From Deltaproteobacteria bacterium (lineage in GTDB: Bacteria; Myxococcota_A; Polyangia; Nannocystales; Nannocystaceae): 64,000 nt of DNA. Every line of letters begins with the position of its first letter. Position 1 is the first letter of the stretch. The notes under the pieces are model-generated. The model did no database searches and was not told the DNA's origin. It worked only from the letters and a program-made list of their open reading frames with translations. This document shows positions 35,715-43,249 of the stretch, one piece after another. The stretch is taken from contig JADJEE010000001.1 in assembly GCA_016709225.1 (NCBI GenBank), positions 1,240,001 through 1,304,000 on the forward strand. Reading direction: 5' to 3'. The translations under genes were made by a program, and so were the position numbers.

Positions 35715-36815
35715 ATGTCCGCCCCGGGCGATCCACCTCGAGGGTCCGGCGACCCGGCTGCCGGGCCGCTGACCTACCGCGACGCGGGCGTCGACATCGA
35801 CGCCGGCAACCATGCGGTCGAACGCATCAAGCGCCTGGTCGCGGGCACGCGTCGGCCCGAGCAGCTGTCCGATCTCGGCGGCTTCGCGGGGCTGATGGGC
35901 CTGCCGCGGGGCATGACCGAGCCGGTGTTGGTGTCGTGCACCGACGGCGTCGGCACCAAGCTGCTGGTCTCGATCGCCCTCGATCGCCACGACACGGTCG
36001 GCATCGATCTGGTCGCGATGAACGTGAACGATCTGCTGGTCACCGGCGCCGAGCCGCTGTTCGTGCTCGACTACATCGCGGTCGGCAAGCTGGTGCCGAC
36101 CCAGGTCGAGGCGCTGGTGGCTGGCATCGTCGAGGGCTGCAAGCAGTCGGGCGCCGCATTGCTGGGCGGCGAGACCGCCGAGCTGCCGGGCCTGTATGCA
36201 CCCGGTCACTACGATCTCGCCGCGTTCGCGGTCGGCGTGGTCGATCGCGCCAAGCTGCTGGGCCCGCAGCGGGTCGTCGCCGGCGACGTCGTGATCGCGC
36301 TGCGCTCGAGCGGGCTGCACAGCAACGGCTACTCGCTGGCCCGCCGCGCGCTGCTCGAGGTCGGCAAGCTCGGCTTCGACGACGCCCTGCCCTTCGGCGA
36401 CGGCGAGCTCGTCGGCGAGGTGATGCTGCGGCCGACCGTCATCTATGCCAAGGCCTTCGCGGCCCTGCGCGCGCTCGCGGGCGCGCCGCTGCACGCGGCC
36501 GCACACATCACCGGCGGTGGGCTGATCGAGAACCCGCCGCGCGCGCTGCCGGCCGGGCTGGCGCAGCGGCTCGACTTGGCCGAGCTGCCGCCGCCGCCGG
36601 TGTTCCGGGCGATCGCGGCCCAGGGGGTGGCGCCGGCCGAGATGCAGCGCACCTTCAACTGTGGCGTGGGCATGCTGCTCTACGTGGCCCGCGAGGGCGT
36701 CGACGCGGTGCTGGCGTGCCTGCGCGAGGGCGGTCAGCCCGGCGTGGTGGTCGGCGAGGTCGTGCCGCACCGCGCGGGGGCGCCCGAGGTCGAGCTGACC
36801 AACCTGCGATTTTGA
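35715..36815 (+). CDS. purM: Phosphoribosylformylglycinamidine cyclo-ligase
   Basis: A 366-residue AIR synthetase, fifth step of purine synthesis, ATP-dependent and cytosolic. Family motifs: VLVSCTDGVGTKLLVSIALDRHDTVGIDLVAMNVNDLLVTGAEPLFVLDY, LLGGETAELPGLYAPGHYDLAAFAVG, LRSSGLHSNGYSLAR, AHITGGGLIENPPRALP and MQRTFNCGVGMLL. ATG 35715 was chosen over an earlier in-frame start because it fits the family length (about 345) best. An FAD oxidoreductase gene follows after 12 bases. Confidence 0.96.
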   Translation: MSAPGDPPRGSGDPAAGPLTYRDAGVDIDAGNHAVERIKRLVAGTRRPEQLSDLGGFAGLMGLPRGMTEPVLVSCTDGVGTKLLVSIALDRHDTVGIDLVAMNVNDLLVTGAEPLFVLDYIAVGKLVPTQVEALVAGIVEGCKQSGAALLGGETAELPGLYAPGHYDLAAFAVGVVDRAKLLGPQRVVAGDVVIALRSSGLHSNGYSLARRALLEVGKLGFDDALPFGDGELVGEVMLRPTVIYAKAFAALRALAGAPLHAAAHITGGGLIENPPRALPAGLAQRLDLAELPPPPVFRAIAAQGVAPAEMQRTFNCGVGMLLYVAREGVDAVLACLREGGQPGVVVGEVVPHRAGAPEVELTNLRF

Positions 36816-36827
36816 AGTGACGCCCGC

Positions 36828-38372
36828 TTGAGCAACACCACCAACCACTACGATCTGATCGTGATCGGCTCCGACATCGCGGGGCTGGTCGCGGCGGCGT
36901 TGGTGGCCCGTCGCGGCAAGCGGGTGCTGGTGCTGCCGCACGGCAGCGCCGAGGGGGTGTACCGGCTGCAGGGGCGCGTCTACGGCCTCGAGACCGCGCC
37001 GGTGGTGCACGCCAACACGCCGCCGTGCGAGCGCGTGTTCACCGAGCTGGGGCTGGCCCAGCAGGTGCGACGGCTGGCGACGCCGCACGACGGGCTCGCG
37101 CACTGCGTGCTGCCGCACGCGCGGCTCGATCTCGAGGCTGGCGAGCGCAACCTCGAGCACGAGCTGTCGCGGGTGTGGCCCGGCGACGAGGCCAGCGCCG
37201 CGTGGGATCTGCGACGGCGGTGGACCGACGCCACCGAGGCCGTGCTCGAGGAGCTGCTGGCGAGCGAGCACGCGCTGTCGGCCGATGGCTTCTGGGGACG
37301 CCGCTTCCTCGCGCGGGTCGCCGCCCAGCTGCCGCCACCGTCGACCGACGAGTGCGAGGGCGTGAGTGTCGATCACGAGCTGCGCGCGTTGGCGGCGTCG
37401 GTGGTGCCGTGGCTGTCGAACCTGACGCCAGCGCAGCTGGGCAAGGCGGCGGCGCTGCGGCTGGGCCGGCTGTGGTCGGTCGGGCCCGAGGATCTGCCGC
37501 AGGGCGATCGCAAGCTGCGCGAGCTACTCCTGCAGCGCATCGAGCTGCACTCGGGCGAGGTCAAGCGCGAGCTGCGGGTCGCGGAGATCCTGATGAAGCG
37601 CGGCAAGATCGTCGGCGTGAGCCTGCTGGGCAAGCGCGACCGCTACGGCTGCGATCACCTCATCGTCGCCACCGATCCGCAGACGTTGCTCGACAAGCAC
37701 ATGCTCGCCGATGCGGCGCCGCGCGCTCTGACACAGGGCCTGGCCGCGATCGCACCGGCGAGCTACCGCTTCGTGATGTACCTCGAGGTTGCCGAGCGCG
37801 GCATCACGCCGGCCCTGGGCGCGCTGGCGGTGTGCTGCCCGCTGCCCGACGACACCCCGCACGACGAGGCCTACGTGCCCGACCGCGCGCACGGGGTCGG
37901 ACACATCTACCTGCGCGTCGAGCCCGGTCTCGCGGAGGACACGCGCCGCATCGCGATCACCCGCATCATGGGGGTCGACGAAGCGCTCGGCGATCAGCGC
38001 GAGCGGATCCTCGACGAGCTCGACGAGCGCGGTGTGCTGCCGTTCGTGCGGCCGTGGATCAAGCTGTGCCACTCGCCCCACGACGGCATCGAGGCCCAGG
38101 ACGGCCGCGGCCACGCACTGGACGACTACGGCCCCGGCAGCGCGATGAACCTGCCGATGACGCCGCTGTACTTCAGCGACGGTGAGCCGCTGCTCGGCGT
38201 CGGCCTGCTGCCGACCGAGTCGGGCATCCGCGGGCTGCACTTCGCCTGTCGCGCCAACCTACCGGGGCTCGGCGTCGAGGGCGAGTTCGCCGCCGGCTCG
38301 GCGGCCGCGGGCCTGGTCGCGAGCCCGGCCCGCTCGCCGCTGTCGCGCTCGTCGCTGCTGAGCAAGGCGTAG
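36828..38372 (+). CDS. Phytoene-dehydrogenase-like FAD/NAD(P)-binding oxidoreductase
   Basis: A 514-residue protein starting at TTG 36828. The N-terminal dinucleotide-binding fold reads YDLIVIGSDIAGLVAAALVARRGKRVLVL; the second Gly of GxGxxG is Asp, so FAD binding may be weakened. The middle carries CDHLIVATDPQTLL and the C-terminus PMTPLYFSDGEPLLGVGLLPTESGIRGLHFACRANLPGLGVEGEFAAG, similar to the carotenoid desaturase/amine-oxidase superfamily C-terminal FAD motif. It follows purM closely but is functionally unrelated. An intrinsic terminator follows. Substrate unknown. Confidence 0.7.
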   Translation: MSNTTNHYDLIVIGSDIAGLVAAALVARRGKRVLVLPHGSAEGVYRLQGRVYGLETAPVVHANTPPCERVFTELGLAQQVRRLATPHDGLAHCVLPHARLDLEAGERNLEHELSRVWPGDEASAAWDLRRRWTDATEAVLEELLASEHALSADGFWGRRFLARVAAQLPPPSTDECEGVSVDHELRALAASVVPWLSNLTPAQLGKAAALRLGRLWSVGPEDLPQGDRKLRELLLQRIELHSGEVKRELRVAEILMKRGKIVGVSLLGKRDRYGCDHLIVATDPQTLLDKHMLADAAPRALTQGLAAIAPASYRFVMYLEVAERGITPALGALAVCCPLPDDTPHDEAYVPDRAHGVGHIYLRVEPGLAEDTRRIAITRIMGVDEALGDQRERILDELDERGVLPFVRPWIKLCHSPHDGIEAQDGRGHALDDYGPGSAMNLPMTPLYFSDGEPLLGVGLLPTESGIRGLHFACRANLPGLGVEGEFAAGSAAAGLVASPARSPLSRSSLLSKA

Positions 38373-38382
38373 GCGCCCCCCG

Positions 38383-38416
38383 AAACCCCGCGAATTCGCG
38401 GTCGCAGCGGGGTTTT
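38383..38416 (+). terminator. Rho-independent terminator after the FAD oxidoreductase gene
   Basis: AAACCCCGC (38383-38391) pairs perfectly with GCGGGGTTT (38407-38415) as a 9-bp stem, and the run TTTT ends the structure. The loop contains a smaller GCGAATTCGC palindrome. It lies 10 bases beyond the stop codon, so it should end the purM-oxidoreductase transcript. Confidence 0.75.
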
Positions 38417-38479
38417 GACGCGCTCGGAAATCCGCCGGCGCGCGCCGGCCAATTGCCGGCGCGAAGGGGCAACACCACC

Positions 38480-39280
38480 ATGGATCATTCGCAGCGCAAC
38501 TCCACCGCGCGGGCGACCGCGCTGCTCGGCACGTGGGTCATCGCGGCCGCCTGCGCGTCGTCGCGTGACGGCGGCGGCGACACGACGGTCGGCCAGCTCA
38601 CCGGCATCACCGGCGTGACGACCGACGCCGGCACCTCGAGCACGGGCCCGATCGACGCCAGCAGCGACGACACCGGCACCACCAGCGGCGTCGCCGAGTC
38701 CAGCAGCTCGGACGACGGCGGTCCGCCGACGATCAAGCTCGACGTCGGCGTGGGCGACTCGGGCGATCTGGGCTGCCCCGACGACGACATCTGCTGCGTG
38801 CTGCCGGGCGAGCTGCCGCCGCACGCGGTGCTCGACGACTTCATCGCCGCCTACCCGCTGGCCCAGATGCCGCAGGACCTCGCGATGATGCAGAGCTTCG
38901 TGCCCGCGCTGCCCGACGTGCAGATGGCGTGGTCGGCCCTCAACACCGGCGACGAGCTGGTCGACATCGACAACGGCGGCCTGGTCGAGGCCAACCTCGA
39001 GACCGGCCGCACGTACGCCCACAACGCCGCGCTCGCGGCCGTGCCCGCCGACGCGACCATCATCGACGTCCGCGAGGATGCGCCCGTCATCGCCGATCTC
39101 GGCGGCCCCGGCAGCTGCGTCGGCGTCGGCTGGGCGTGGGGATCGATCTTGTTCGAGGCCATCGACGCATCGATCGACGAGGTCGTGTACCTCTACGTCG
39201 GCTACTGCTCGAGCGACGGCGACTCGGAGAACTTCTTCTACTCGAACGAGGCCGCGCAGGTCTGCGCACCACCGGCGTGA
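38480..39280 (+). CDS. Lipoprotein of unknown function (266 aa)
   Basis: ATG 38480 with GAAGGGG upstream. The protein has a signal peptide with lipobox IAAAC, a 60-residue Ser/Thr/Asp/Gly linker, then a compact domain with six or more Cys (DLGCPDDDICCVLPGELPPHAVL; GGPGSCVGVGWAWG; YVGYCSSDG; AAQVCAPPA). No known motif. It ends 16 bases before the putative original stop of the glycosyltransferase gene displaced by the 39.3-43.3 kb insertion, so the two genes were probably convergent neighbours before the insertion. Confidence 0.65.
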   Translation: MDHSQRNSTARATALLGTWVIAAACASSRDGGGDTTVGQLTGITGVTTDAGTSSTGPIDASSDDTGTTSGVAESSSSDDGGPPTIKLDVGVGDSGDLGCPDDDICCVLPGELPPHAVLDDFIAAYPLAQMPQDLAMMQSFVPALPDVQMAWSALNTGDELVDIDNGGLVEANLETGRTYAHNAALAAVPADATIIDVREDAPVIADLGGPGSCVGVGWAWGSILFEAIDASIDEVVYLYVGYCSSDGDSENFFYSNEAAQVCAPPA

Positions 39281-39301
39281 GGCGGGCGCGCGGGACTCAG
39301 C

Positions 39302-39327
39302 CCCGATCGCGCCGCCGCCATAGCTCG
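39302..39327. repeat. Left copy of the 26-bp flanking repeat (attL-like)
   Basis: Identical over 26 bases to 43261-43286. Read leftward, it continues an open frame ELWRRRDRG with TGA at 39297-39299, which would be an alternative C-terminus of the glycosyltransferase encoded at 43250-44803. It lies 2 bases beyond the stop of the last island gene. Confidence 0.85.
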
Positions 39328-39329
39328 TA

Positions 39330-39938
39330 TCACCCACTCGAATCGGCGCCGAACTGCTCGACCTCGGCGCAGAAGCCCTCGTCGAGGTCGCTCTGGCCCA
39401 CGCACCTCGCACCGTCCATGTTCTGCTCCGTACCGCAGTCGGCGTCGTCATCGCACGGCGCGACGCAGTGACCGATTCCGCCGAGCTGCATGCACTCGAG
39501 CCCCGGCACCACGCAGTCCGAGTCCGTCGAGCAGCCGCCGTGAACGCAGTGGCCGGCGCCGCCCGACACCACGCAGGTCCAGTTGTGCGGATAGTTGGAG
39601 CTGGGGCACGAGATGGTCGGGAGCGAACCCGGATGCTGGGTCCCCTCGCAGCAGTCGGCCGCCACACTGCACGGCTGGTCGAACTCGCACGCCACCGGAT
39701 CTGGTTCATAGCCCGTCATCGTCGACGACCCGCTTGCGCCGGTCGTCGATCCAGTCCCGCCACCGCTGCCCGATGAGCCCCCGCCGCCGCATCCGACCAG
39801 CGTCAACACGAGCACGCCAGAGAACAGCAGGCCCGCGAGCAGGCGAAACCCAAAGCCCGGCCCGGGACCTGGCCCCGCAGCGAGCCCAGCGCCCACCGCA
39901 CAACCGCGCCCACCCGCCCGCCGAGACTCTGGTGTCAC
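39330..39938 (-). CDS. Cys-rich lipoprotein, island gene A
   Basis: About 202 residues from GTG 39938, which overlaps the LRR gene stop by GTGA; ATG 39956 is an alternative. A long N-terminal stretch rich in Gly/Pro/Ala leads to a hydrophobic core and lipobox LTLVGC. Then a Gly/Ser linker and a Cys-rich domain: CEFDQPCSVAADCCEGTQHPG, CVHGGCSTDSDCVVPGLECMQLGGIGHCVAPCDDDADC, the spaced-Cys style of many myxobacterial surface lipoproteins. Its N-terminal region is duplicated in a neighbouring chimeric gene. Function unknown; probably displayed on the outer membrane. Confidence 0.65.
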   Translation of the reverse strand: MTPESRRAGGRGCAVGAGLAAGPGPGPGFGFRLLAGLLFSGVLVLTLVGCGGGGSSGSGGGTGSTTGASGSSTMTGYEPDPVACEFDQPCSVAADCCEGTQHPGSLPTISCPSSNYPHNWTCVVSGGAGHCVHGGCSTDSDCVVPGLECMQLGGIGHCVAPCDDDADCGTEQNMDGARCVGQSDLDEGFCAEVEQFGADSSG

Positions 39939-40151
39939 TCGATTCCGCAGTCGCATTCGTCCTGTACCCCTCCGGCGTTACCGCATACCCAGCGCGATCC
40001 CTCGACGCCGAGCGCGTCCAACTTCGCGTTGACCTCCTGCTCCGGAAGTTTTGGGTTCCACATGATTCTCACGTCGTCGAGCGGCGGGGCACCGTTGCTC
40101 GCGAGGGCATCGAGCACCTGCGTCGACACCAGTGCCTCGTTGCCGCGAATC
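39877..40151. repeat. 275-bp perfect direct repeat, copy 1
   Basis: Identical base for base to 40924-41198 (offset 1047). It covers the last 217 bases of the LRR-lipoprotein gene and the first 62 of the following lipoprotein gene, including silent positions. Just outside, the two copies diverge sharply inside the LRR genes; on the other side similarity continues with mismatches and gaps to about 39751. Confidence 0.95.
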
Positions 40152-40729
40152 TTCAGGCTGCCTACGCTGGCGAGATTCACGAGTCCGCCCACGTCGACGA
40201 GGCTGTCGTTTCCACTGAGCTGGATACCAAGGCCGCTGCAGTGGCCGAGGTTGAAGAGCTTGATCGATTCGACCGACTCGAGATGGATCTCCTCGAGCGC
40301 GTCGTTATGCGAGATGTCGAGCGTGGCGATTTTCTCGATATTCTCGAATCCCTCGATCGTACGGAGACTTGGATTGGAATTCACGGCCAGGTTCTGGAGC
40401 TCCGTCAGCTGAGTAAGCCCCTTGGTCGTCTCGAGCCACGCATTGCCATCGATTGAAACACCGAAGTCCGCAATCTCGAGACAGCTGAGGAATGCAAGAT
40501 CTGGTTGCTGCCGAACACCCATGCTGACAAGGACTGCGCCGGTGACGTGCTGAATGTCGGAGAGCGACGCGAGATCCGTGTCCTCGAGAACGTACAAGTC
40601 CCCTTCGTGTACACGACTGCAACCTTCGACTTCTCCCGTCGACGTTCCGACGCCGTCTTCGGCGCAGCCGCCGGCAGTCGGCATCGCGGCAGCGAATGCC
40701 GCTGCAAGCAAGCTGCTACGTTCCCTCAT
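39935..40729 (-). CDS. Receptor-L/leucine-rich-repeat-like lipoprotein (island copy E2)
   Basis: A 264-residue protein: signal peptide with lipobox TAGGC, a short Cys-containing head (GCSRVHEGDLYVLEDTDL), then strand-turn repeats with Leu/Ile periodicity and NPxLxxIEGFENI-like units (LTELQNLAVNSNPSLRTIEGFENIEKIATLDISHNDALEEI), as in receptor L or LRR domains. The end has WVCGNAGGVQDECDCGIE. About half of its residues match copy E1; the last 72 codons are identical at DNA level. The central part is about 50-55% GC against about 70-75% around. ATG 40729 overlaps the preceding gene by 14 bases, as in E1. Likely outer-membrane surface recognition or adhesion; this is inference. Confidence 0.8.
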   Translation of the reverse strand: MRERSSLLAAAFAAAMPTAGGCAEDGVGTSTGEVEGCSRVHEGDLYVLEDTDLASLSDIQHVTGAVLVSMGVRQQPDLAFLSCLEIADFGVSIDGNAWLETTKGLTQLTELQNLAVNSNPSLRTIEGFENIEKIATLDISHNDALEEIHLESVESIKLFNLGHCSGLGIQLSGNDSLVDVGGLVNLASVGSLKIRGNEALVSTQVLDALASNGAPPLDDVRIMWNPKLPEQEVNAKLDALGVEGSRWVCGNAGGVQDECDCGIE

Positions 40730-40985
40730 TGTACACTCCCATCTCGTCCGCGATGTCGTCGAAGCGGACGCTGTACCCCGCCATGCCGGACGCCGACCCC
40801 GTCCCGCCGCCGCTGCCCGATGGGCCCCCGCCGCCGCATGCGACCAGCGCGAGCACGGGCACCCCACCCAACAGCAGGCCGGGGAGCAGGCGACACCCAA
40901 GGCCCGGCCCGGGACCTGGTCCAGCAGCGAGCCCAGCGCCCACCGCACAACCGCGCCCACCCGCCCGCCGAGACTCTGGTGTCAC
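40716..40985 (-). CDS. Chimeric small lipoprotein at the duplication joint (gene C)
   Basis: About 89 residues from GTG 40985 (GTGA overlap with E1; ATG 41003 alternative). Residues 1-70 match the N-terminal part of gene A (RRAGGRGCAVGAGLAAGPGP, lipobox LVAC, Gly/Ser linker), while the last 20 (RFDDIADEMGVYNEGT) match the C-terminal end of the FG-GAP gene D (RFDAIADEMGVYNEES). It is therefore a fusion of an A head to a D tail, as expected where a tandem duplication joined. It may be translated as a short lipoprotein, or be only a remnant that keeps translational coupling to E2. Confidence 0.5.
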   Translation of the reverse strand: MTPESRRAGGRGCAVGAGLAAGPGPGPGLGCRLLPGLLLGGVPVLALVACGGGGPSGSGGGTGSASGMAGYSVRFDDIADEMGVYNEGT

Positions 40986-41198
40986 TCGATTCCGCAGTCG
41001 CATTCGTCCTGTACCCCTCCGGCGTTACCGCATACCCAGCGCGATCCCTCGACGCCGAGCGCGTCCAACTTCGCGTTGACCTCCTGCTCCGGAAGTTTTG
41101 GGTTCCACATGATTCTCACGTCGTCGAGCGGCGGGGCACCGTTGCTCGCGAGGGCATCGAGCACCTGCGTCGACACCAGTGCCTCGTTGCCGCGAATC
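40924..41198. repeat. 275-bp perfect direct repeat, copy 2
   Basis: Identical to 39877-40151. It contains the 3' end of LRR gene E1 and the start of chimeric gene C. Such perfect identity between otherwise diverged paralogues implies recent gene conversion or cassette exchange. Confidence 0.95.
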
Positions 41199-41773
41199 AT
41201 GAGGTCGCCCACGCTCGCCAGACTCGCGAAGCCACCTACTTCGGCGAGACTATCGTTGCCTGCGAGAAAGGTCCCCGGCCCCATGCAGTAGCCGATGTTG
41301 AGTCGCTCGATCGACTCGAGCGATTCGAGATGGACTTCCTGAAGTGCGTCGTTCATCGATACGTCAAGAAGGTCGATCTTGTCGATCTGCTCGAATCCGG
41401 CGAACACGCGCAACCTCGGATTCTCGGCAACGACGAGCTTCGAAAGCGCTGTCAACCGTGGGAGCCCTTCGGTCGTTTCGAGATAATTGTTCGCTTTGAC
41501 GATGAGCCCAAGACCAATCGTCTCGACGCAGTTCAAGAACGAAAGGTCTTTCTGTTCGACTGTTCCGAGTCGGATATGGAGATTGCCGGTCACGTGGCTC
41601 AGATCTGAAAACGAAGTCAGGTCAGAATCCTCTAGGATGTAGAGATCCCCCTCGTGCACGCGGCCGCAGTCGCTCGTTCCGTCGGCCTGGGTCGGAATGC
41701 CATCGTCCGCACAGGCTCCACCGAAGAGTATCGCGAGTGACAGTCCGCCGCCCCATGCGTCACGATTCCTCAT
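40982..41773 (-). CDS. Receptor-L/leucine-rich-repeat-like lipoprotein (island copy E1)
   Basis: A 263-residue paralogue of E2 with the same plan: signal peptide ending GGAC (an atypical lipobox), head DCGRVHEGDLYILEDSDL, receptor-L/LRR-like repeats (LTALSKLVVAENPRLRVFAGFEQIDKIDLLDVSMNDALQEV; NDSLAEVGGFASLASVGDLMIRGNEALV) and an identical C-terminal domain with WVCGNAGGVQDECDCGIE. The variable part is low in GC. The start overlaps gene D by 14 bases, exactly as E2 overlaps gene C. Presumed surface protein; ligand unknown. Confidence 0.8.
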   Translation of the reverse strand: MRNRDAWGGGLSLAILFGGACADDGIPTQADGTSDCGRVHEGDLYILEDSDLTSFSDLSHVTGNLHIRLGTVEQKDLSFLNCVETIGLGLIVKANNYLETTEGLPRLTALSKLVVAENPRLRVFAGFEQIDKIDLLDVSMNDALQEVHLESLESIERLNIGYCMGPGTFLAGNDSLAEVGGFASLASVGDLMIRGNEALVSTQVLDALASNGAPPLDDVRIMWNPKLPEQEVNAKLDALGVEGSRWVCGNAGGVQDECDCGIE

Positions 41774-42410
41774 TGTACACCCCCATCTCATCGGCGATAG
41801 CATCGAAACGCGTGACGTACACAGCCATACCAGATGCCTCATCGAGGAGCGCCTCACGCAGACTCGGCCACACCTCGAAGTAGCCCCAAGGGTACTCGGC
41901 TTGAACGAACGCCATGAACTCTAGTACTTCCGCAAGCTCGGGTTGCGGCGAGTCTTGCCGGGTGAGGAAGCGCCACCAGAAGCGCATCCAGTCGATCTCG
42001 CTGCTCACCTCCCGGTCCAGCGTGGCGACCTGCAGCGGTGTGGCCCAGTCGAGGTCGTCGTAGCCATCGTTGTCGATGTCGCCGACCGCCAGCGATGCAC
42101 CGAAGAGATCGTCGCAGCTCGCCACGCCGAGGATGCCTGAAGTGTCGCGGGTCCACGTGGTGAGGGCCGTGCCCGACAACAGCACGTAGATGGCTCCCTT
42201 GCCGCAGTTGGTCTCGGGCGAGGACACCACGATGTCGACGACGTCGTCGCCGTTGAAGTCGCCCGGCAGAACCACCCCGGATGGATCGATGATCGACGCC
42301 TGCGCCGGCGTGGACGTGGCAAACACTACGAGCGTCGGTGCCACGACCAGCAGCGCCGACGTCGCGGCCGCGCGAGGGCGAGCACGCCGCGGTGGAATCC
42401 AGCGTGGCAT
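41760..42410 (-). CDS. FG-GAP/VCBS-type secreted protein, truncated repeat (island gene D)
   Basis: A 216-residue protein from ATG 42410. Signal-like hydrophobic N-terminus (AATSALLVVAPTLVVFA), then GDFNGDDVVDIVVSSPETNCGKGAIYVLLSG and SLAVGDIDNDGYDDLDWATP, i.e. two FG-GAP (integrin alpha propeller) calcium-loop motifs where a full propeller needs seven. The remaining 90 residues are unrelated: DWMRFWWRFLTRQDSPQPELAEVLEFMAFVQAEYPWGYFEVW and the tail RFDAIADEMGVYNEES. It looks like a propeller fragment joined to another domain, or to the helical tail of a different protein. It begins 2 bases after gene F. Confidence 0.6.
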   Translation of the reverse strand: MPRWIPPRRARPRAAATSALLVVAPTLVVFATSTPAQASIIDPSGVVLPGDFNGDDVVDIVVSSPETNCGKGAIYVLLSGTALTTWTRDTSGILGVASCDDLFGASLAVGDIDNDGYDDLDWATPLQVATLDREVSSEIDWMRFWWRFLTRQDSPQPELAEVLEFMAFVQAEYPWGYFEVWPSLREALLDEASGMAVYVTRFDAIADEMGVYNEES

Positions 42411-42412
42411 GA

Positions 42413-42934
42413 CTATTCGGCCTCTCCGGTCAGGCGCTCGAGGCGGGCTTCGTAGTCGCGATGCAGCGCGCGACCCGAGGCCGTCGCGAAAAGCTCGCCG
42501 CGCAGCGCGGTGAGCGTGGCCTGCGCGACGCCGCGCTGCGCGGGGTCGTCGCTGCGCTCGAGATCGGCGAGTGCTGCGTCGAGGTCGCGTCGGAGTTCTC
42601 GCACGCGGGTGCTGGGCGCGAGCGCGTCCCAGCGCTGCGTGAGCAGATCCTCGCCGGATTCGTGCTCGGCCCGGTGGGCACCGGGGTGCTGCGAAGGATC
42701 GAGCACGACGGCACGCGAACCGATGTCCGAACCGGGGCTCGACGGCGTCGATGCGCCCGCATTCCGAGTGGCGGTGGGGCCCGCAACGGTGGCGGGACTG
42801 CTGTCCGTGCCCGAAGCGGGCGTGCGCGCGGTGAGCCCAGCGGAAGGTGCCGACGTCGGGGCGACGGCGCGACACCATACGAGCACTGCGATGACGCAGA
42901 AGGCCGCCGCAATCGCGATTGCACGGCCGCTCAC
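42413..42934 (-). CDS. Single-pass membrane protein of unknown function (island gene F)
   Basis: About 173 residues. GTG 42934 is chosen because GGAGC lies 6-7 bases upstream and it starts directly at the membrane segment (GRAIAIAAAFCVIAVLVWC); TTG 42964 is the longer alternative. After the anchor comes an Ala/Pro/Ser/Thr linker and a helical, charged C-terminal part (RVRELRRDLDAALADLERSDD; ALRGELFATASGRALHRDYEARLERL). No family recognised. It is the first clear gene of the island's leftward unit F-D-E1-C-E2-A. Confidence 0.5.
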   Translation of the reverse strand: MSGRAIAIAAAFCVIAVLVWCRAVAPTSAPSAGLTARTPASGTDSSPATVAGPTATRNAGASTPSSPGSDIGSRAVVLDPSQHPGAHRAEHESGEDLLTQRWDALAPSTRVRELRRDLDAALADLERSDDPAQRGVAQATLTALRGELFATASGRALHRDYEARLERLTGEAE

Positions 42935-43016
42935 CGCAAGCTCCGGATCGGCGCGCAACGGCAACTGCGCGGCGAGTCAGCGGCGAGGATGGGGGAACGC
43001 GTCGTCGCACCAGACG

Positions 43017-43244
43017 CTAGTCTTTGCTGAGCTGACCTGAACTGAACTGAACTGAACTGAACTCGGCCGAACTCTGGCCGATCCTTCGATCGTTCGTCTT
43101 TCCGCCGATGCTCATCGTCTTCCCGACGATTTCACCGTACGGGCCAGGTGCACGTTCGTCAACGACGAAATCATCGAATCGGAAGATCGCGACACCTGTG
43201 ACTGCAGCAGGTAACTGCGGAGTGTGCCGAATGGTCGCATGCAT
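43017..43244 (-). CDS. Possible small protein with pentanucleotide-encoded tail
   Basis: An open frame of 75 codons from ATG 43244: MHATIRHTPQLPAAVTGVAI then FRFDDFVVDERAPGPYGEIV and a tail with Phe/Ser/Val/Gln encoded by CTGAA repeats. Amino-acid composition is plausible and GC is lower than the chromosome. It begins 6 bases beyond the glycosyltransferase stop, in the same direction. Changes in repeat number would shift the frame. No homology or ribosome-binding site evidence, so it may be chance. Confidence 0.3.
   Translation of the reverse strand: MHATIRHTPQLPAAVTGVAIFRFDDFVVDERAPGPYGEIVGKTMSIGGKTNDRRIGQSSAEFSSVQFSSGQLSKD
43037..43061. repeat. Pentanucleotide tandem repeat (CTGAA)5
   Basis: Five perfect CTGAA units, with degenerate GCTGA units just before. 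It lies about 100 bases upstream of gene F's start and inside the possible 75-codon frame. Five-base repeats are prone to slippage and are used for phase variation in other bacteria. Confidence 0.9.
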
Positions 43245-43249
43245 CGCGA

